From an uncultured Gemmatimonadota bacterium (GTDB lineage: Bacteria > Gemmatimonadota > Gemmatimonadetes > Gemmatimonadales > Gemmatimonadaceae), in assembly GCA_902825965.1 (NCBI GenBank), contig CADEDA010000012.1, positions 7,238 to 71,237 on the forward strand: a stretch of 64,000 bases of DNA, written 5' to 3'. Of this stretch, positions 36,064-45,159 are shown in pieces (the first letter of the stretch is position 1; each line of letters opens with the position of its first letter). The position numbers and the translations under genes were made by a program. The notes under the pieces were generated by a model. The model made no database searches, was not told where the DNA came from, and saw only the letters and a program-made list of their open reading frames with translations.

Positions 36064-38562
36064 ATGGCCCTGCGTCCCATCCCTGAGCTCCTCGCGCCCG
36101 CCGGCTCGCTCGACGCCGTGCGGGCGGCGGTGGCCAACGGCGCCGATGCCGTGTACTGCGGCGCGTCACGCTTCAACGCCCGCGACGATGGCGCCCAGCT
36201 GACCCTCGACGAGCTCGAGCAGGCCTGCCTCATCGCCCATGAGCGCGGGGCGCGCATCTACCTCACGCTCAATATCCTGATCAAGCCCGCCGAGCTGCAC
36301 GATGCGCTCGCGTACCTCGGCGAATGCATCGACCGCGGCATCGACGCGGCCATCGTGCAGGACCTTGGCCTCGTCCGGCTCATCCAGCGCACCTACCCCG
36401 GATTCGAGATCCACGGCTCCACCCAGATGACGGTGCACGACGCGTCCGGTGCGCGGGTCATGGAACGCCTCGGCATCGAGCGCGTGGTACTGGCCCGCGA
36501 GAACACGCTCGACGACATCCGGACCATCCGCGCCGCCGTGCCCGGGCTCGGCCTCGAGACCTTCGTGCACGGCGCCCTCTGCATCTCGTACTCGGGGCAG
36601 TGCTACATGTCGGGCATGATCTCCGAGCGGTCGGCCAATCGGGGATCCTGCGCGCAGAGTTGCCGCAAGGACTACGTCTTACGTGACGCGCGGGACGGGG
36701 CCGAACTCGACCGTGGCTATCTCATCTCCGCCAAGGACCTCGGCGCCTGGGACCATCTCGCCGAGATCGCCGAGGCGGGTGTGGGCTGCCTGAAGATCGA
36801 GGGGCGCAAGAAGAAGCCCGAGTTCGTGGCCACGGTCACACGCGGCTACCGCGACTTCCTCGCGCAGGTCGAGCGCGGGGAGTTCGAACCGCCGACCTTC
36901 GAGGAGGTCCAGCCGCTGGTGCAGATCTTCTCCCGGGGCTCCACCGGGGGCATGTACGGCGGTCGTGAGGGGCGCGGGTACATCACACGCACGCAACCGG
37001 ACAACCGCGGTGTCGAGCTCGGCGTCGTCACCGGATTCTCGGACGGCGAACTGTTCGTCGAGGTCCGTGCGCCGATCGCGGAGCGGGACGGGCTGGGTTT
37101 CGAGCCCCCGGCCGGTGGCCATCTCGAGAGTACTGGCTTCGCTGCAGGCGCGGTGCGGACGCTCGGCGTCACCGACGGCGTCCACCGGCAGGCGATCCGG
37201 GCGCGGCACCGCGTGCCCATCGGGTGGCGCGTGGTGCGGAGCGCGCAGGCGGCGCTGCTCGAACGCGCGCGCGCCAGCTTCGCCGAAGTGGGGCGGGGCA
37301 CACGCCTGCGCCGCGTGCCGCTCTCCTGGCGCGTCTTCGGCAGCGCCGGATCACTGCTCAAGGCGATCGTCCGCTGTGCGGACCTCGAGGTCACCGTGCG
37401 GAGTGAGGTCGCACTCGCGCCGGCCAACGCGCGCGCGCTGGATCAGGCCCAGCTGCGCGAGCAACTCGGTCGCCTCGGGGAGACGCCGTTCGTGCTCACC
37501 GAGATCGATGTGCACGGGCTGGCCGAGGGGCTCTTCCTGCCACTGCGCGAACTCAACCACCTGCGCCAACGCGCCGTGGATGAACTGCTCGTCCAACGCG
37601 ACTGGGTCCGGCAGGCCGAGGAAGCGGAGCGTGCGGCGCGTATCGCGTCGGCCGTCGCTCGGGTGGCGGTACATGCGCGCGGCGGGACGGCGGGGCCGGA
37701 GCCGTCGACCGGCCGGATCGTCGCCGAAGTGTGGCAACTCGGAGCCGCCGAGGCGGCGCTCGAAGCCGGCGCCTGCGAGATCGTCTTCGATCCCTTCCTG
37801 CGGCACCCCTTCCCGGCGCTGACCAAGGTCCAGGCGTTCATCGCGCGTGCGGCGGCGTCCGGCGTGTCGCTGCGTCTCCGCCTCCCGACCATCGTGCGGC
37901 CCGAAGAGCGCAAGAAGCTCGACAAGTGGCTCGCCCTCGGCACGCCGTTGCTCACCGGTCACCTCGGCCTGCTCGCCGAGCTCGCCGGGGACGGACGCGA
38001 CGTGGCGGCTGACTACGCCGTCAACTGCTTCAACGCACACACGGCCGCCGAGTTGTTCACGCTGGGGGCCTCGCGCATCACGCCTTCGGTGGAACTGACG
38101 GTCGACGAACTGGAGGCCCTGTCCGCCCCGTGGGCGGGCGCCGGGTTCGAGGTGCTCGTGCACGGCCGGCCCGAGGGCATGACGCTTGAGCACTGCGTCC
38201 TGAGCGCGGCCTTCGATCGCACGCCTACCCATTGCCGCGACCTCTGTACCAAGCAGCACGTGGATACGCGCCTCACGGACCCGGCCGGCTATGTGTTCCC
38301 GGTTGCGACGGACTACGCCTGCCGCAACCGCCTGCTGCATTCACGCCCCATCGACGCGACCGAGTACCTGCCGCGGCTGTGGAACGCGGGGCTCCGCGAC
38401 TATCGCTTGGTGTTCAACCTGCCGGACGACCCCGTCGCCGCCGTGGTGCGCGGGTACGCGGATGCGCTGGCGTCCCTGCGCGCGGGGCAGCAACCCAGCC
38501 GCGCGGTGCGCGCGCTGCTGGGCGAGGGCTTCACCCGTGGGCACTTCGCGCGGGCGGTCTGA
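36064..38562 (+). CDS. U32-family peptidase/RlhA-like protein, long form
   Basis: 832 residues. The N-terminal U32 domain (about 5-260) starts ELLAPAGSLDAVRAAVANGA and has the four conserved cysteines C173, C180, C196 and C200, probable iron-sulfur ligands. It is followed by a DUF3656-type collagenase-like region and a second TIM-barrel-like part (about 560-832) with further Cys motifs THCRDLC and DYACRN. E. coli RlhA of this family makes 5-hydroxycytidine in 23S rRNA; RNA hydroxylation rather than proteolysis is therefore plausible. TAGATT lies 5 nt before the ATG. The last 32 nt overlap the convergent kinase gene. Confidence 0.87.
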   Translation: MALRPIPELLAPAGSLDAVRAAVANGADAVYCGASRFNARDDGAQLTLDELEQACLIAHERGARIYLTLNILIKPAELHDALAYLGECIDRGIDAAIVQDLGLVRLIQRTYPGFEIHGSTQMTVHDASGARVMERLGIERVVLARENTLDDIRTIRAAVPGLGLETFVHGALCISYSGQCYMSGMISERSANRGSCAQSCRKDYVLRDARDGAELDRGYLISAKDLGAWDHLAEIAEAGVGCLKIEGRKKKPEFVATVTRGYRDFLAQVERGEFEPPTFEEVQPLVQIFSRGSTGGMYGGREGRGYITRTQPDNRGVELGVVTGFSDGELFVEVRAPIAERDGLGFEPPAGGHLESTGFAAGAVRTLGVTDGVHRQAIRARHRVPIGWRVVRSAQAALLERARASFAEVGRGTRLRRVPLSWRVFGSAGSLLKAIVRCADLEVTVRSEVALAPANARALDQAQLREQLGRLGETPFVLTEIDVHGLAEGLFLPLRELNHLRQRAVDELLVQRDWVRQAEEAERAARIASAVARVAVHARGGTAGPEPSTGRIVAEVWQLGAAEAALEAGACEIVFDPFLRHPFPALTKVQAFIARAAASGVSLRLRLPTIVRPEERKKLDKWLALGTPLLTGHLGLLAELAGDGRDVAADYAVNCFNAHTAAELFTLGASRITPSVELTVDELEALSAPWAGAGFEVLVHGRPEGMTLEHCVLSAAFDRTPTHCRDLCTKQHVDTRLTDPAGYVFPVATDYACRNRLLHSRPIDATEYLPRLWNAGLRDYRLVFNLPDDPVAAVVRGYADALASLRAGQQPSRAVRALLGEGFTRGHFARAV

Positions 38563-40837
38563 CGGCGGCCCCGTCGATCGCCTGCCGTGCGGCGATCGCG
38601 AGTTGCTGGATGCTGAAGGGTTTGGTGAGGAGCCTCCCGCCCTCCGGCATCGCGCCGCGGCCGCTCAACGCGTCCTCGCTGAAGCCCGAGAGGAACAGCA
38701 CCGGCAACCCCGGACGTGAGGCCACGATACGCGCCGCCGCCTCCGCGCCGCCCATGACCGGCATCACGAGGTCGCTCACGAGCAGGTTGAACGCGCCCGG
38801 ATGGCCGGCGGCGACGTGCACCCCTTCGGCGCCGTCCGCCGCGGTGAAGACCACGTAGCCGAGCTTCCGGAGCAGCCGCGCCGTCACCTGGCGCACGGCT
38901 TCCTCATCCTCGATGAGCAGCACGGACTCGCCGAAGCGCGCCAAGGGGATCGGTTCGTCGATCCCGGCCGCACCCGCTTCCGCCGGGGCGTCGTCCACAC
39001 GAGGGAAGTACAGCGAGAACGTCGCTCCCTCACCGGGCGCCGAGCGCACCAGCACGTGTCCGCCCGCCTGCCCGACGATCCCGTGGACCGTCGGCAGTCC
39101 GAGTCCGCTGCCACCCGCCGGGCCCTTGGTCGTGAAGAAGGGCTCGAAGAGCCGCGTCTTGGTGTGCTCGTCGATGCCGACCCCCGTGTCCTCCACGTCC
39201 ACGCGCACCCACTCGCCGGCAGGGATCGCGCGCGGCAAGGCGTTATCGCCCACGGCGTGGTTCACCACCCGCACCGAGAGCCGGCCGCCGCGGGGCATCG
39301 CGTCGCGGGCGTTCACCACGAGGTTGATCAGTGCCTGCTCGATGGCCGTGGGATCCGCGCGCACCGACCAGGGCACGGCCGGCGTCTCGATCTGCAGCGA
39401 GATGTCCTCGCCGAGCAGGCGGCGGAGCAGGCGCTCGAGCCCGTGCACCTGCGCGCCCAGGTCGATGACCTTGGGCTCGATCATCTGCCGGCGGGCGAAC
39501 GCGAGGAGGCGCAGCGTGAGGTCGGCGCCGCGCCGGCCCGCGTGGTCGATCTCGTCGAGATGGGTCCGTGCTTCCGTGTCGGGGCCGACGAGCGGCCGCA
39601 GCAGCGTCACGTTGCCGAGGATGGCGGTGAGCAGGTTGTTGAAGTCGTGCGCGATGCCACCGGCCAGACGTCCGACGCTTTCCAGCCGGCGTGCGGCGAC
39701 GAGTTCCGTGGCCAGGCGGTCCCGCTCGCGCACGTCGCGCAGCGCGACGATGAGCCGCGGGCTGCCGTCCTCCTCGACGAACGGCCGCGACGCCCCCTCG
39801 AGCCGCACGTAGTCGCCGTTCCGGTGCCGCGAGCGCACGGGCACGCCGTTCGCGAGGCTGGGGTCGCGCGCGAAGGAGCGCTCCATCTGATCGCGCATCA
39901 CCGGGACGTCGTCGGGGTGCACGAAGTCGAACGCGCTGGTCCCCACCACGGCGGCCGGGTCCCAGCCGAGGATGCGGGTGACCGAGGGGGAGATGTAGAG
40001 GATGGTCCCCGTGCGGTCGAGCATGAAGATGATGTCCGTGGAGTGCTCGATCAGCGAGCGGAAGCGGGCGTCCCGTCGCCGCAACTCCGCCTCGGACTCC
40101 AGCGCCGCCAGCTGCGCGGCGGCGCGCGCGGTGATCGCGGCCTCGCTGCGGGCGCGCTCCACGTCGAGGAGTGCGATCAGCACGCCGGCACCCATCGCCA
40201 CCTGCATGGGGATGCCGCCGAAGGTCAGGAACTGCTGCAGTACGGCAGACGGCTCCGCGAAATGCGAGAGCGGCTCGAGCAGGCGCAGGGATCCATACGC
40301 GATCAGCGCCCCGGCGAGCGTGCGCCGGCCGAGGTCGGAGATGCCGGGCGCGCCGCGGGCGATCTGCAGGCCGGCCCAGAGGTACGTCGCGCCCCAGATG
40401 ACGGCGAGGAGCGACGCACGCCGGAGGTAACGGTCGGCGAGCAGGGACGGATCCGCTGGCGGCGCGCGCAGCACCATCCCGACCGCGACGGTCATTGCGA
40501 GCACCACGGCGATCGCGATGGCGCGGGGCGCGCCGTGCCCCGGCTTGCCCAACGCGTGCGTGCCGCGGAGCAGGAGGATCAGGTGGGCGGTCGCCGCCAC
40601 GAGCGAGGCCAGCGATGCTGGCTGCCGCCACGCGCTCCAGGACGGGATGTTGACCGCGAGCAGCGAGACCGCCGCGCACACGGCGTACAGCGACAGCGAC
40701 GTCCATACCCCCTGCCAGATCCGCAGATGCCCGGCGGCGTTGGGTTGCCGGCGCAGCGTCCACAGCGTCGCCGCGAAGCCGATGGCGAACGCCGCGAGGA
40801 TGCCGGAGGCCGAGACGAAAAGCGGGATCCGTTGCAC
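38531..40837 (-). CDS. Hybrid sensor histidine kinase with PAS and receiver domains
   Basis: 768 residues: seven or eight membrane helices (1-225) acting as a membrane-embedded sensor, a coiled coil (226-255), a PAS domain (255-370, IEHSTDIIFMLDRTGTILYI), a kinase with His397 (GGIAHDFNN, the NtrB-like variant), N box NLVVNARDAMP, and a C-terminal receiver with phospho-acceptor Asp689 and Lys739. No cognate DNA-binding regulator is adjacent. The GTG start has TAGTGT 7 nt upstream, which fits a leaderless transcript. Its 3' end overlaps the U32 gene. Confidence 0.92.
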   Translation of the reverse strand: MQRIPLFVSASGILAAFAIGFAATLWTLRRQPNAAGHLRIWQGVWTSLSLYAVCAAVSLLAVNIPSWSAWRQPASLASLVAATAHLILLLRGTHALGKPGHGAPRAIAIAVVLAMTVAVGMVLRAPPADPSLLADRYLRRASLLAVIWGATYLWAGLQIARGAPGISDLGRRTLAGALIAYGSLRLLEPLSHFAEPSAVLQQFLTFGGIPMQVAMGAGVLIALLDVERARSEAAITARAAAQLAALESEAELRRRDARFRSLIEHSTDIIFMLDRTGTILYISPSVTRILGWDPAAVVGTSAFDFVHPDDVPVMRDQMERSFARDPSLANGVPVRSRHRNGDYVRLEGASRPFVEEDGSPRLIVALRDVRERDRLATELVAARRLESVGRLAGGIAHDFNNLLTAILGNVTLLRPLVGPDTEARTHLDEIDHAGRRGADLTLRLLAFARRQMIEPKVIDLGAQVHGLERLLRRLLGEDISLQIETPAVPWSVRADPTAIEQALINLVVNARDAMPRGGRLSVRVVNHAVGDNALPRAIPAGEWVRVDVEDTGVGIDEHTKTRLFEPFFTTKGPAGGSGLGLPTVHGIVGQAGGHVLVRSAPGEGATFSLYFPRVDDAPAEAGAAGIDEPIPLARFGESVLLIEDEEAVRQVTARLLRKLGYVVFTAADGAEGVHVAAGHPGAFNLLVSDLVMPVMGGAEAAARIVASRPGLPVLFLSGFSEDALSGRGAMPEGGRLLTKPFSIQQLAIAARQAIDGAAVRPPARSAHG

Positions 40838-40900
40838 GAGGGGAACACTACGCGCAAAAGGGGGATGCCGCAGGGGGCAGGCGGGCGGCTATCGTACGCC

Positions 40901-42964
40901 GTGACCGTCCCCGCCGATCCCGCCCCGTCGCTCGACGCCGCCCGCGCGCTGCTCCGCGAGCGCTTCGGCTACCCCGACTTCCGGCCCGGCCAGACCGAGG
41001 CCGTGCGCGCCATCCTCGAGGGCCGCGACACGCTCGTCGTGCTGCCCACGGGCGGCGGCAAGTCGCTCTGCTACCAGGTGCCGGCGCTGTTGCTGGACGG
41101 GTTGACGGTCGTGATCTCGCCGCTCATCTCGCTCATGAAGGACCAGGTCGACGCCCTCGCGGCGCGCGGGCTGCCGGCCACGTTCATCAACAGCACGTTG
41201 TCGCCGGCGGAGTCGAGCGAACGGATGGCTCGCGTGCTCGCGGGTGACGTCAAGCTGCTCTACCTCGCGCCCGAGCGATTCGATGTCGGCAGCATGGCCG
41301 AGCGCCTGCGCACGCTCGGCGTCCGGCTGCTGGCGATCGATGAGGCCCACTGCATCAGCGAGTGGGGACACGACTTCCGACCCAGCTACCTGCGCGTGAA
41401 GGACGTCCGCGAGCGCCTCGGCGCGCCGCCCACCGTCGCGCTCACGGCCACCGCGACTCCCGAGGTGCGGGAGGACATCGCGCGCCAGCTCGCGCTGCGC
41501 GACCCGGTGCTCGTGCTCACCGGCTTCGATCGCACCAACCTCTCGTACCACGTCATCGCCGCGAAGAACGACGCGACCAAGGATGCGACGCTCATCGACC
41601 TGCTGCGCGAGCGGTCGGGCGATGGTGTGGCCATCGTGTACGCCAGCACGCGGCGGACCGTCGAGCGCATCGCGACGATGCTCCAGCACGCGCGCCTCAA
41701 GGCGGTCGCCTACCATGCCGGGCTGGACGACGGGCACCGGGCGGAGGTCCAGGACGCCTTCATGACCGAACGCGTGCGCGTGATCGTGGCGACGAACGCC
41801 TTCGGCATGGGCATCGACAAGCCGAATGTGCGGCTCGTCGTGCACCACGCCATGCCGGGCACACTCGAGGCGTACTACCAGGAAGCCGGCCGGGCGGGGC
41901 GGGACCGCCAACCGGCGACGGCGATCCTGCTGCACGCGTTCCCCGACCGCTTCATGCACGAGTTCTTCATCAAGGGCGCGCTGCCGGAGCGGGAGGTGAT
42001 CGCCGCCGTCTACGACGCCTGTCGGCGGCTCGCCGATGCCGAGGGACTGGTGTCGAGTCCGGCGGTGGAGATCGCCGCCGCGGCGCGCGGCAAGGTGAGC
42101 GACCGCGAGGCGGAGTCCGCACTCCGCATCCTCGCGCGGGCCGGTGCGCTCGCGGTGGCGGATGCGTCGCGGACGCAGGCCTACGTCCGGCTCATCGCCA
42201 CCACGGCACGCATCAAGGCCGAACTCCCCGAATCCGCGCACGGCATGGAGCTGGCCCTGCTGCGGTCGCTGTGGCGGCGCTCGCGCGGTGCCGTCGAGGA
42301 CGGCATCGTCGCTGATCTCGATGCGCTGCCGCCGGGGCTGGGCGGTGCACCCGGTGCGATGGCGCTGCTCGACGCGCTCCAGGCGCGACAGATGCTCGTG
42401 TGGAGGCGGCTCGGCGAGGGCATCACCCTGCACGATCCGGCGCGTGCGCTTGACGCGTGGCCGGTCGATTGGGAGGTACTCGAGCGCCGCCGGCGCGGCG
42501 AGCTCCGGAAGCTCGAGATGATGCAGAAGTACGCCTACACCGACCAATGCCGCCGTGCCTTCGTCCTCCGCTACTTCGGCGACAAGGCCGCGCGCCCTAC
42601 CTGCGATGGCTGCGACAACTGCCTCCGGCAGCCGCTGGCCGCGAGCGAGGCGGCGCCGGTCAAGGGGACTCGGGTGCGTCGACAACGCACGCCCGCGGCG
42701 GACCGGGGAAAGGCCGCCGCAGCCGTGGCCACTCCGCTCTCGCGAGACGAGATCGCCACCCTCGACGCGCTCAAGGCCGTACGGGCACGGCTGGCGCGCG
42801 AGGAGGAGGTCCCGGCCTACGTGATCTTCCCGGACCGCACGCTGCGCGAGATGGTCACCAGCCGCCCCCGGACCCTGACCGCGTTGGCGAACCTGCACGG
42901 CGTCGGTCCCACACGGCTCGATCGGTTCGGTGCCGCCTTCCTCGAGGTGCTCACCGCGGAGTGA
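40901..42964 (+). CDS. recQ: ATP-dependent DNA helicase RecQ
   Basis: 687 residues of a 3'-5' helicase in recombination and fork repair. Walker A is TGGGKS, the DExH box is IDEAHCISEWGHDFRP, and the aromatic-rich loop is intact. The zinc site is formed by four cysteines in the segment from QCRRAF to DGCDNC, and an HRDC domain (about 615-687, YVIFPDRTLREMV, LHGVGPTRLDRFG) ends the protein. I start at GTG 40901 because TATCGT ends 5 nt before it, as for other leaderless genes here; an ATG 36 nt upstream is the alternative. The frame stays open far upstream, but that is a shadow of the opposite kinase gene. Confidence 0.95.
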   Translation: MTVPADPAPSLDAARALLRERFGYPDFRPGQTEAVRAILEGRDTLVVLPTGGGKSLCYQVPALLLDGLTVVISPLISLMKDQVDALAARGLPATFINSTLSPAESSERMARVLAGDVKLLYLAPERFDVGSMAERLRTLGVRLLAIDEAHCISEWGHDFRPSYLRVKDVRERLGAPPTVALTATATPEVREDIARQLALRDPVLVLTGFDRTNLSYHVIAAKNDATKDATLIDLLRERSGDGVAIVYASTRRTVERIATMLQHARLKAVAYHAGLDDGHRAEVQDAFMTERVRVIVATNAFGMGIDKPNVRLVVHHAMPGTLEAYYQEAGRAGRDRQPATAILLHAFPDRFMHEFFIKGALPEREVIAAVYDACRRLADAEGLVSSPAVEIAAAARGKVSDREAESALRILARAGALAVADASRTQAYVRLIATTARIKAELPESAHGMELALLRSLWRRSRGAVEDGIVADLDALPPGLGGAPGAMALLDALQARQMLVWRRLGEGITLHDPARALDAWPVDWEVLERRRRGELRKLEMMQKYAYTDQCRRAFVLRYFGDKAARPTCDGCDNCLRQPLAASEAAPVKGTRVRRQRTPAADRGKAAAAVATPLSRDEIATLDALKAVRARLAREEEVPAYVIFPDRTLREMVTSRPRTLTALANLHGVGPTRLDRFGAAFLEVLTAE

Positions 42965-42982
42965 GCCCCTGGGATCCCGGAG

Positions 42983-44026
42983 TCAGTTGCCGAGTTTCTG
43001 GCACACGCGGACGACCTCGCGCTCGAACCGCTTCGCGTCGGACAGGATCGGCCAGAACTGCTCGAGGTAGGCACGCGAATCGGCCTGACGCTTGGGGTCG
43101 AGCCCGTCGAGCGGCTTGGCCCAGAGGGCGTCCACCTCGGCCTTCTTCGACTGGTAGTGGGCGATCATCGGCGCCCACTCCGCCGCCGTGCGACAGGGCC
43201 CGCGATGCAGGCGCTCCCGCACGGTGCGGATGCCGAGCTTCTCGCTGGGGAACGAGTAGCGCGCATTCACCGCGCCGGACCAGTCGAAGTCATAGGCCAC
43301 GGGGATGAAGTCGCCCGCGGCGTTGCGGAAGAGCGAGATGTTGTGCAGCGCGGCCAGCGACCAGTCGGTGTTGCCGATCCAGAACTCGAACAGCGAGAGG
43401 CGGTTCAGGTCCTCCGGCACCACGTCATCCCACAGCGCCCCGGTCTGCTCGACGAACTGGAGCTTGGCCTCGTCGGCGACCTCCTCCTCGACCTCGAGGA
43501 AGAACGCGGTCACCGAGATCGGCTTCACCCGGTCGCTCGAGTCGCGATAGGTGATGTTCGCCAGGCGTGTGCGATGGTGCACCGGATTGATGATCGCGTA
43601 GGTCCGGTAGGTGAGGTACTCCAGATAGATGTACTGCTGGTAGTCCGCCGCACTCGGCCGGCACGGCCCGACGATCTTGAGGCGCGGATTCCCCTGCAGG
43701 ATGGTGCTGTCGCGCGCCGCACGGTCGGACCGGAGGAAGAGCGGCGGGAAGGCGCAGTTGCGCGCCTGACGACGGAAATGCCCCCGCGCACGGAGCTCCA
43801 CCGGGACGCGCCGTGCGGTCCCCTTGGCATCGGTGTAGCTCAGCTCGGCGCCGAACCAGCGCAGCTCGGTCGAATCACGCTCGCGCATGAGGTCGCGCAG
43901 GTTGGTCGTGAGCGTGAGCGTCAGCGGGGCCTCGTCCCGGAACAGCGCCTGCGCGTCCGCGCTCGGTGCGGCGATCCCGAGCAGCACGAGCGCGAGCAGG
44001 AGGGCACGACGGAGGACGGTGGTCAT
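42983..44026 (-). CDS. Secreted CotH-kinase-like protein
   Basis: 347 residues with a signal peptide ending ADAQA. The body resembles CotH-type spore-coat/secreted kinases: a KIVGPCRPSA region, LYLEYLTYRTYAIINP-like helices, FEFWIGNTDWS and FIPVAYDFDWSG, the last two being where the CotH fold keeps its catalytic Asp residues. The match is by pattern only and moderate. It overlaps the DUF4956 gene by ATGA. CotH and DUF4956 proteins are found together, often with a VTC polyphosphate polymerase; no VTC gene is here. Confidence 0.6.
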   Translation of the reverse strand: MTTVLRRALLLALVLLGIAAPSADAQALFRDEAPLTLTLTTNLRDLMRERDSTELRWFGAELSYTDAKGTARRVPVELRARGHFRRQARNCAFPPLFLRSDRAARDSTILQGNPRLKIVGPCRPSAADYQQYIYLEYLTYRTYAIINPVHHRTRLANITYRDSSDRVKPISVTAFFLEVEEEVADEAKLQFVEQTGALWDDVVPEDLNRLSLFEFWIGNTDWSLAALHNISLFRNAAGDFIPVAYDFDWSGAVNARYSFPSEKLGIRTVRERLHRGPCRTAAEWAPMIAHYQSKKAEVDALWAKPLDGLDPKRQADSRAYLEQFWPILSDAKRFEREVVRVCQKLGN

Positions 44027-45045
44027 CGGAGCTCCACGCCGCGCAGCGGCGAGTCGGGAACGGAACCCAGGTCGTCGGTCACGACGCCCGGGGTGACGGT
44101 GTCAGCAAGGGTCACGCCGTATTCGAGCACGCGCAAGTCGTTCTCACGGGTGGTCCCGAGGAACTTCCAGGTGGCGAACAGGCCGCCGAAGCGCGGCTCG
44201 ATCAACGCCCGGGCGGCCTCGGGGTCCACGGTCTTCACGCGCAGCATCTTGTCGAAGCGCTGGCGCTCCTCGCCGGTCTTCTCGGACTCGGTGGCCTCGG
44301 GATCGTTGCGCTTCCGACGCCGCCACGCGCGGTCGGCCAGCGCCTCCAGCTGCTCCGGCGACATCGCCTTGAGGACCTCCTCGTCCATGCGCGCGAGGAA
44401 CATCCCGGTGCGGTTCGCGGTCGCGAGTGCCCGTTCGAGCCGGCGCGCGGCATCCTTGCCCTCGAGTGCCGCCGGCCGCCCGAAGTCGCTCCACCAGAGG
44501 CCGAGCATGAGCAGGTTGAACCCGATCGAGATCACCCAGGCCACGGCGGGCACCGCGCCCGCCGCCATACCGATGCCGATCACCACGAAGATGCCGGCCG
44601 CGTCCTTGGAGTCGTCGAGCGAGGTGCGGAACCGCACTGCGGCGACGATGCCGGCGAGCGCGAAGGCGAGCGGCAGCGAACTCTTCACGAGGATCACGAT
44701 GCCCGCCGCCACCACCGGCAGGATCAGGTAGGTCTGCACCACCGACTGCTGGAACCCCTTCTTCCGACGCGTCAACGTGTAGATCCACGCGACCGGCAGC
44801 GAGGTCAGGAAGGCGGTGAGCATCGCGATGGCCGTCGCGGCAGCGGTCGGCAAGGCGCCGAGTACGGCGCCGGGGGCGACCGTCGTGCCCGAGAGCAGCG
44901 TGTCGATCGCGGTGGCCGAATCCGTCGGCAGGGAGGGCAGCAGCAGGTCGCGCGCGTACCACGCCGCCGTCAGCGTCAGCGCGTAGTACACGACCGTGCG
45001 CGCGACGATGTTGCGCCAGACGGGGAGGTCCGAGACGGAAGGCAT
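44023..45045 (-). CDS. DUF4956 membrane protein
   Basis: 340 residues from ATG 45045. Several membrane helices in residues 15-190, with the family core YTLTRRKKGFQQSVVQTYLI, LAGIVAAVRFRTSLDDSKDA and GIGMAAGAVP. The C-terminal 130 residues are soluble and charged. DUF4956 proteins often accompany VTC-domain polyphosphate polymerases and CotH proteins, so a role in polyphosphate or surface polymer export is conceivable. First gene of a two-gene operon. Confidence 0.8.
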   Translation of the reverse strand: MPSVSDLPVWRNIVARTVVYYALTLTAAWYARDLLLPSLPTDSATAIDTLLSGTTVAPGAVLGALPTAAATAIAMLTAFLTSLPVAWIYTLTRRKKGFQQSVVQTYLILPVVAAGIVILVKSSLPLAFALAGIVAAVRFRTSLDDSKDAAGIFVVIGIGMAAGAVPAVAWVISIGFNLLMLGLWWSDFGRPAALEGKDAARRLERALATANRTGMFLARMDEEVLKAMSPEQLEALADRAWRRRKRNDPEATESEKTGEERQRFDKMLRVKTVDPEAARALIEPRFGGLFATWKFLGTTRENDLRVLEYGVTLADTVTPGVVTDDLGSVPDSPLRGVELR

Positions 45046-45159
45046 GGGGTGGGGACGGGAGGAACGACGCGGGAAGGTGCCGATGCCGGCGCGCGCTGGC
45101 AACTGGTCCCGCCGGCGGGTCTGCGGGGTATCTTGTAACACCCTTCACCGGATGCTTGC

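Noticed and set aside
38801-40900. A 700-codon open extension in frame with recQ, suggesting a giant fusion protein
   Set aside because: It is the mirror of the hybrid kinase gene on the other strand, which has clear domains. The extension has no domain and is Arg/His-rich, as antisense frames of GC-rich genes are.
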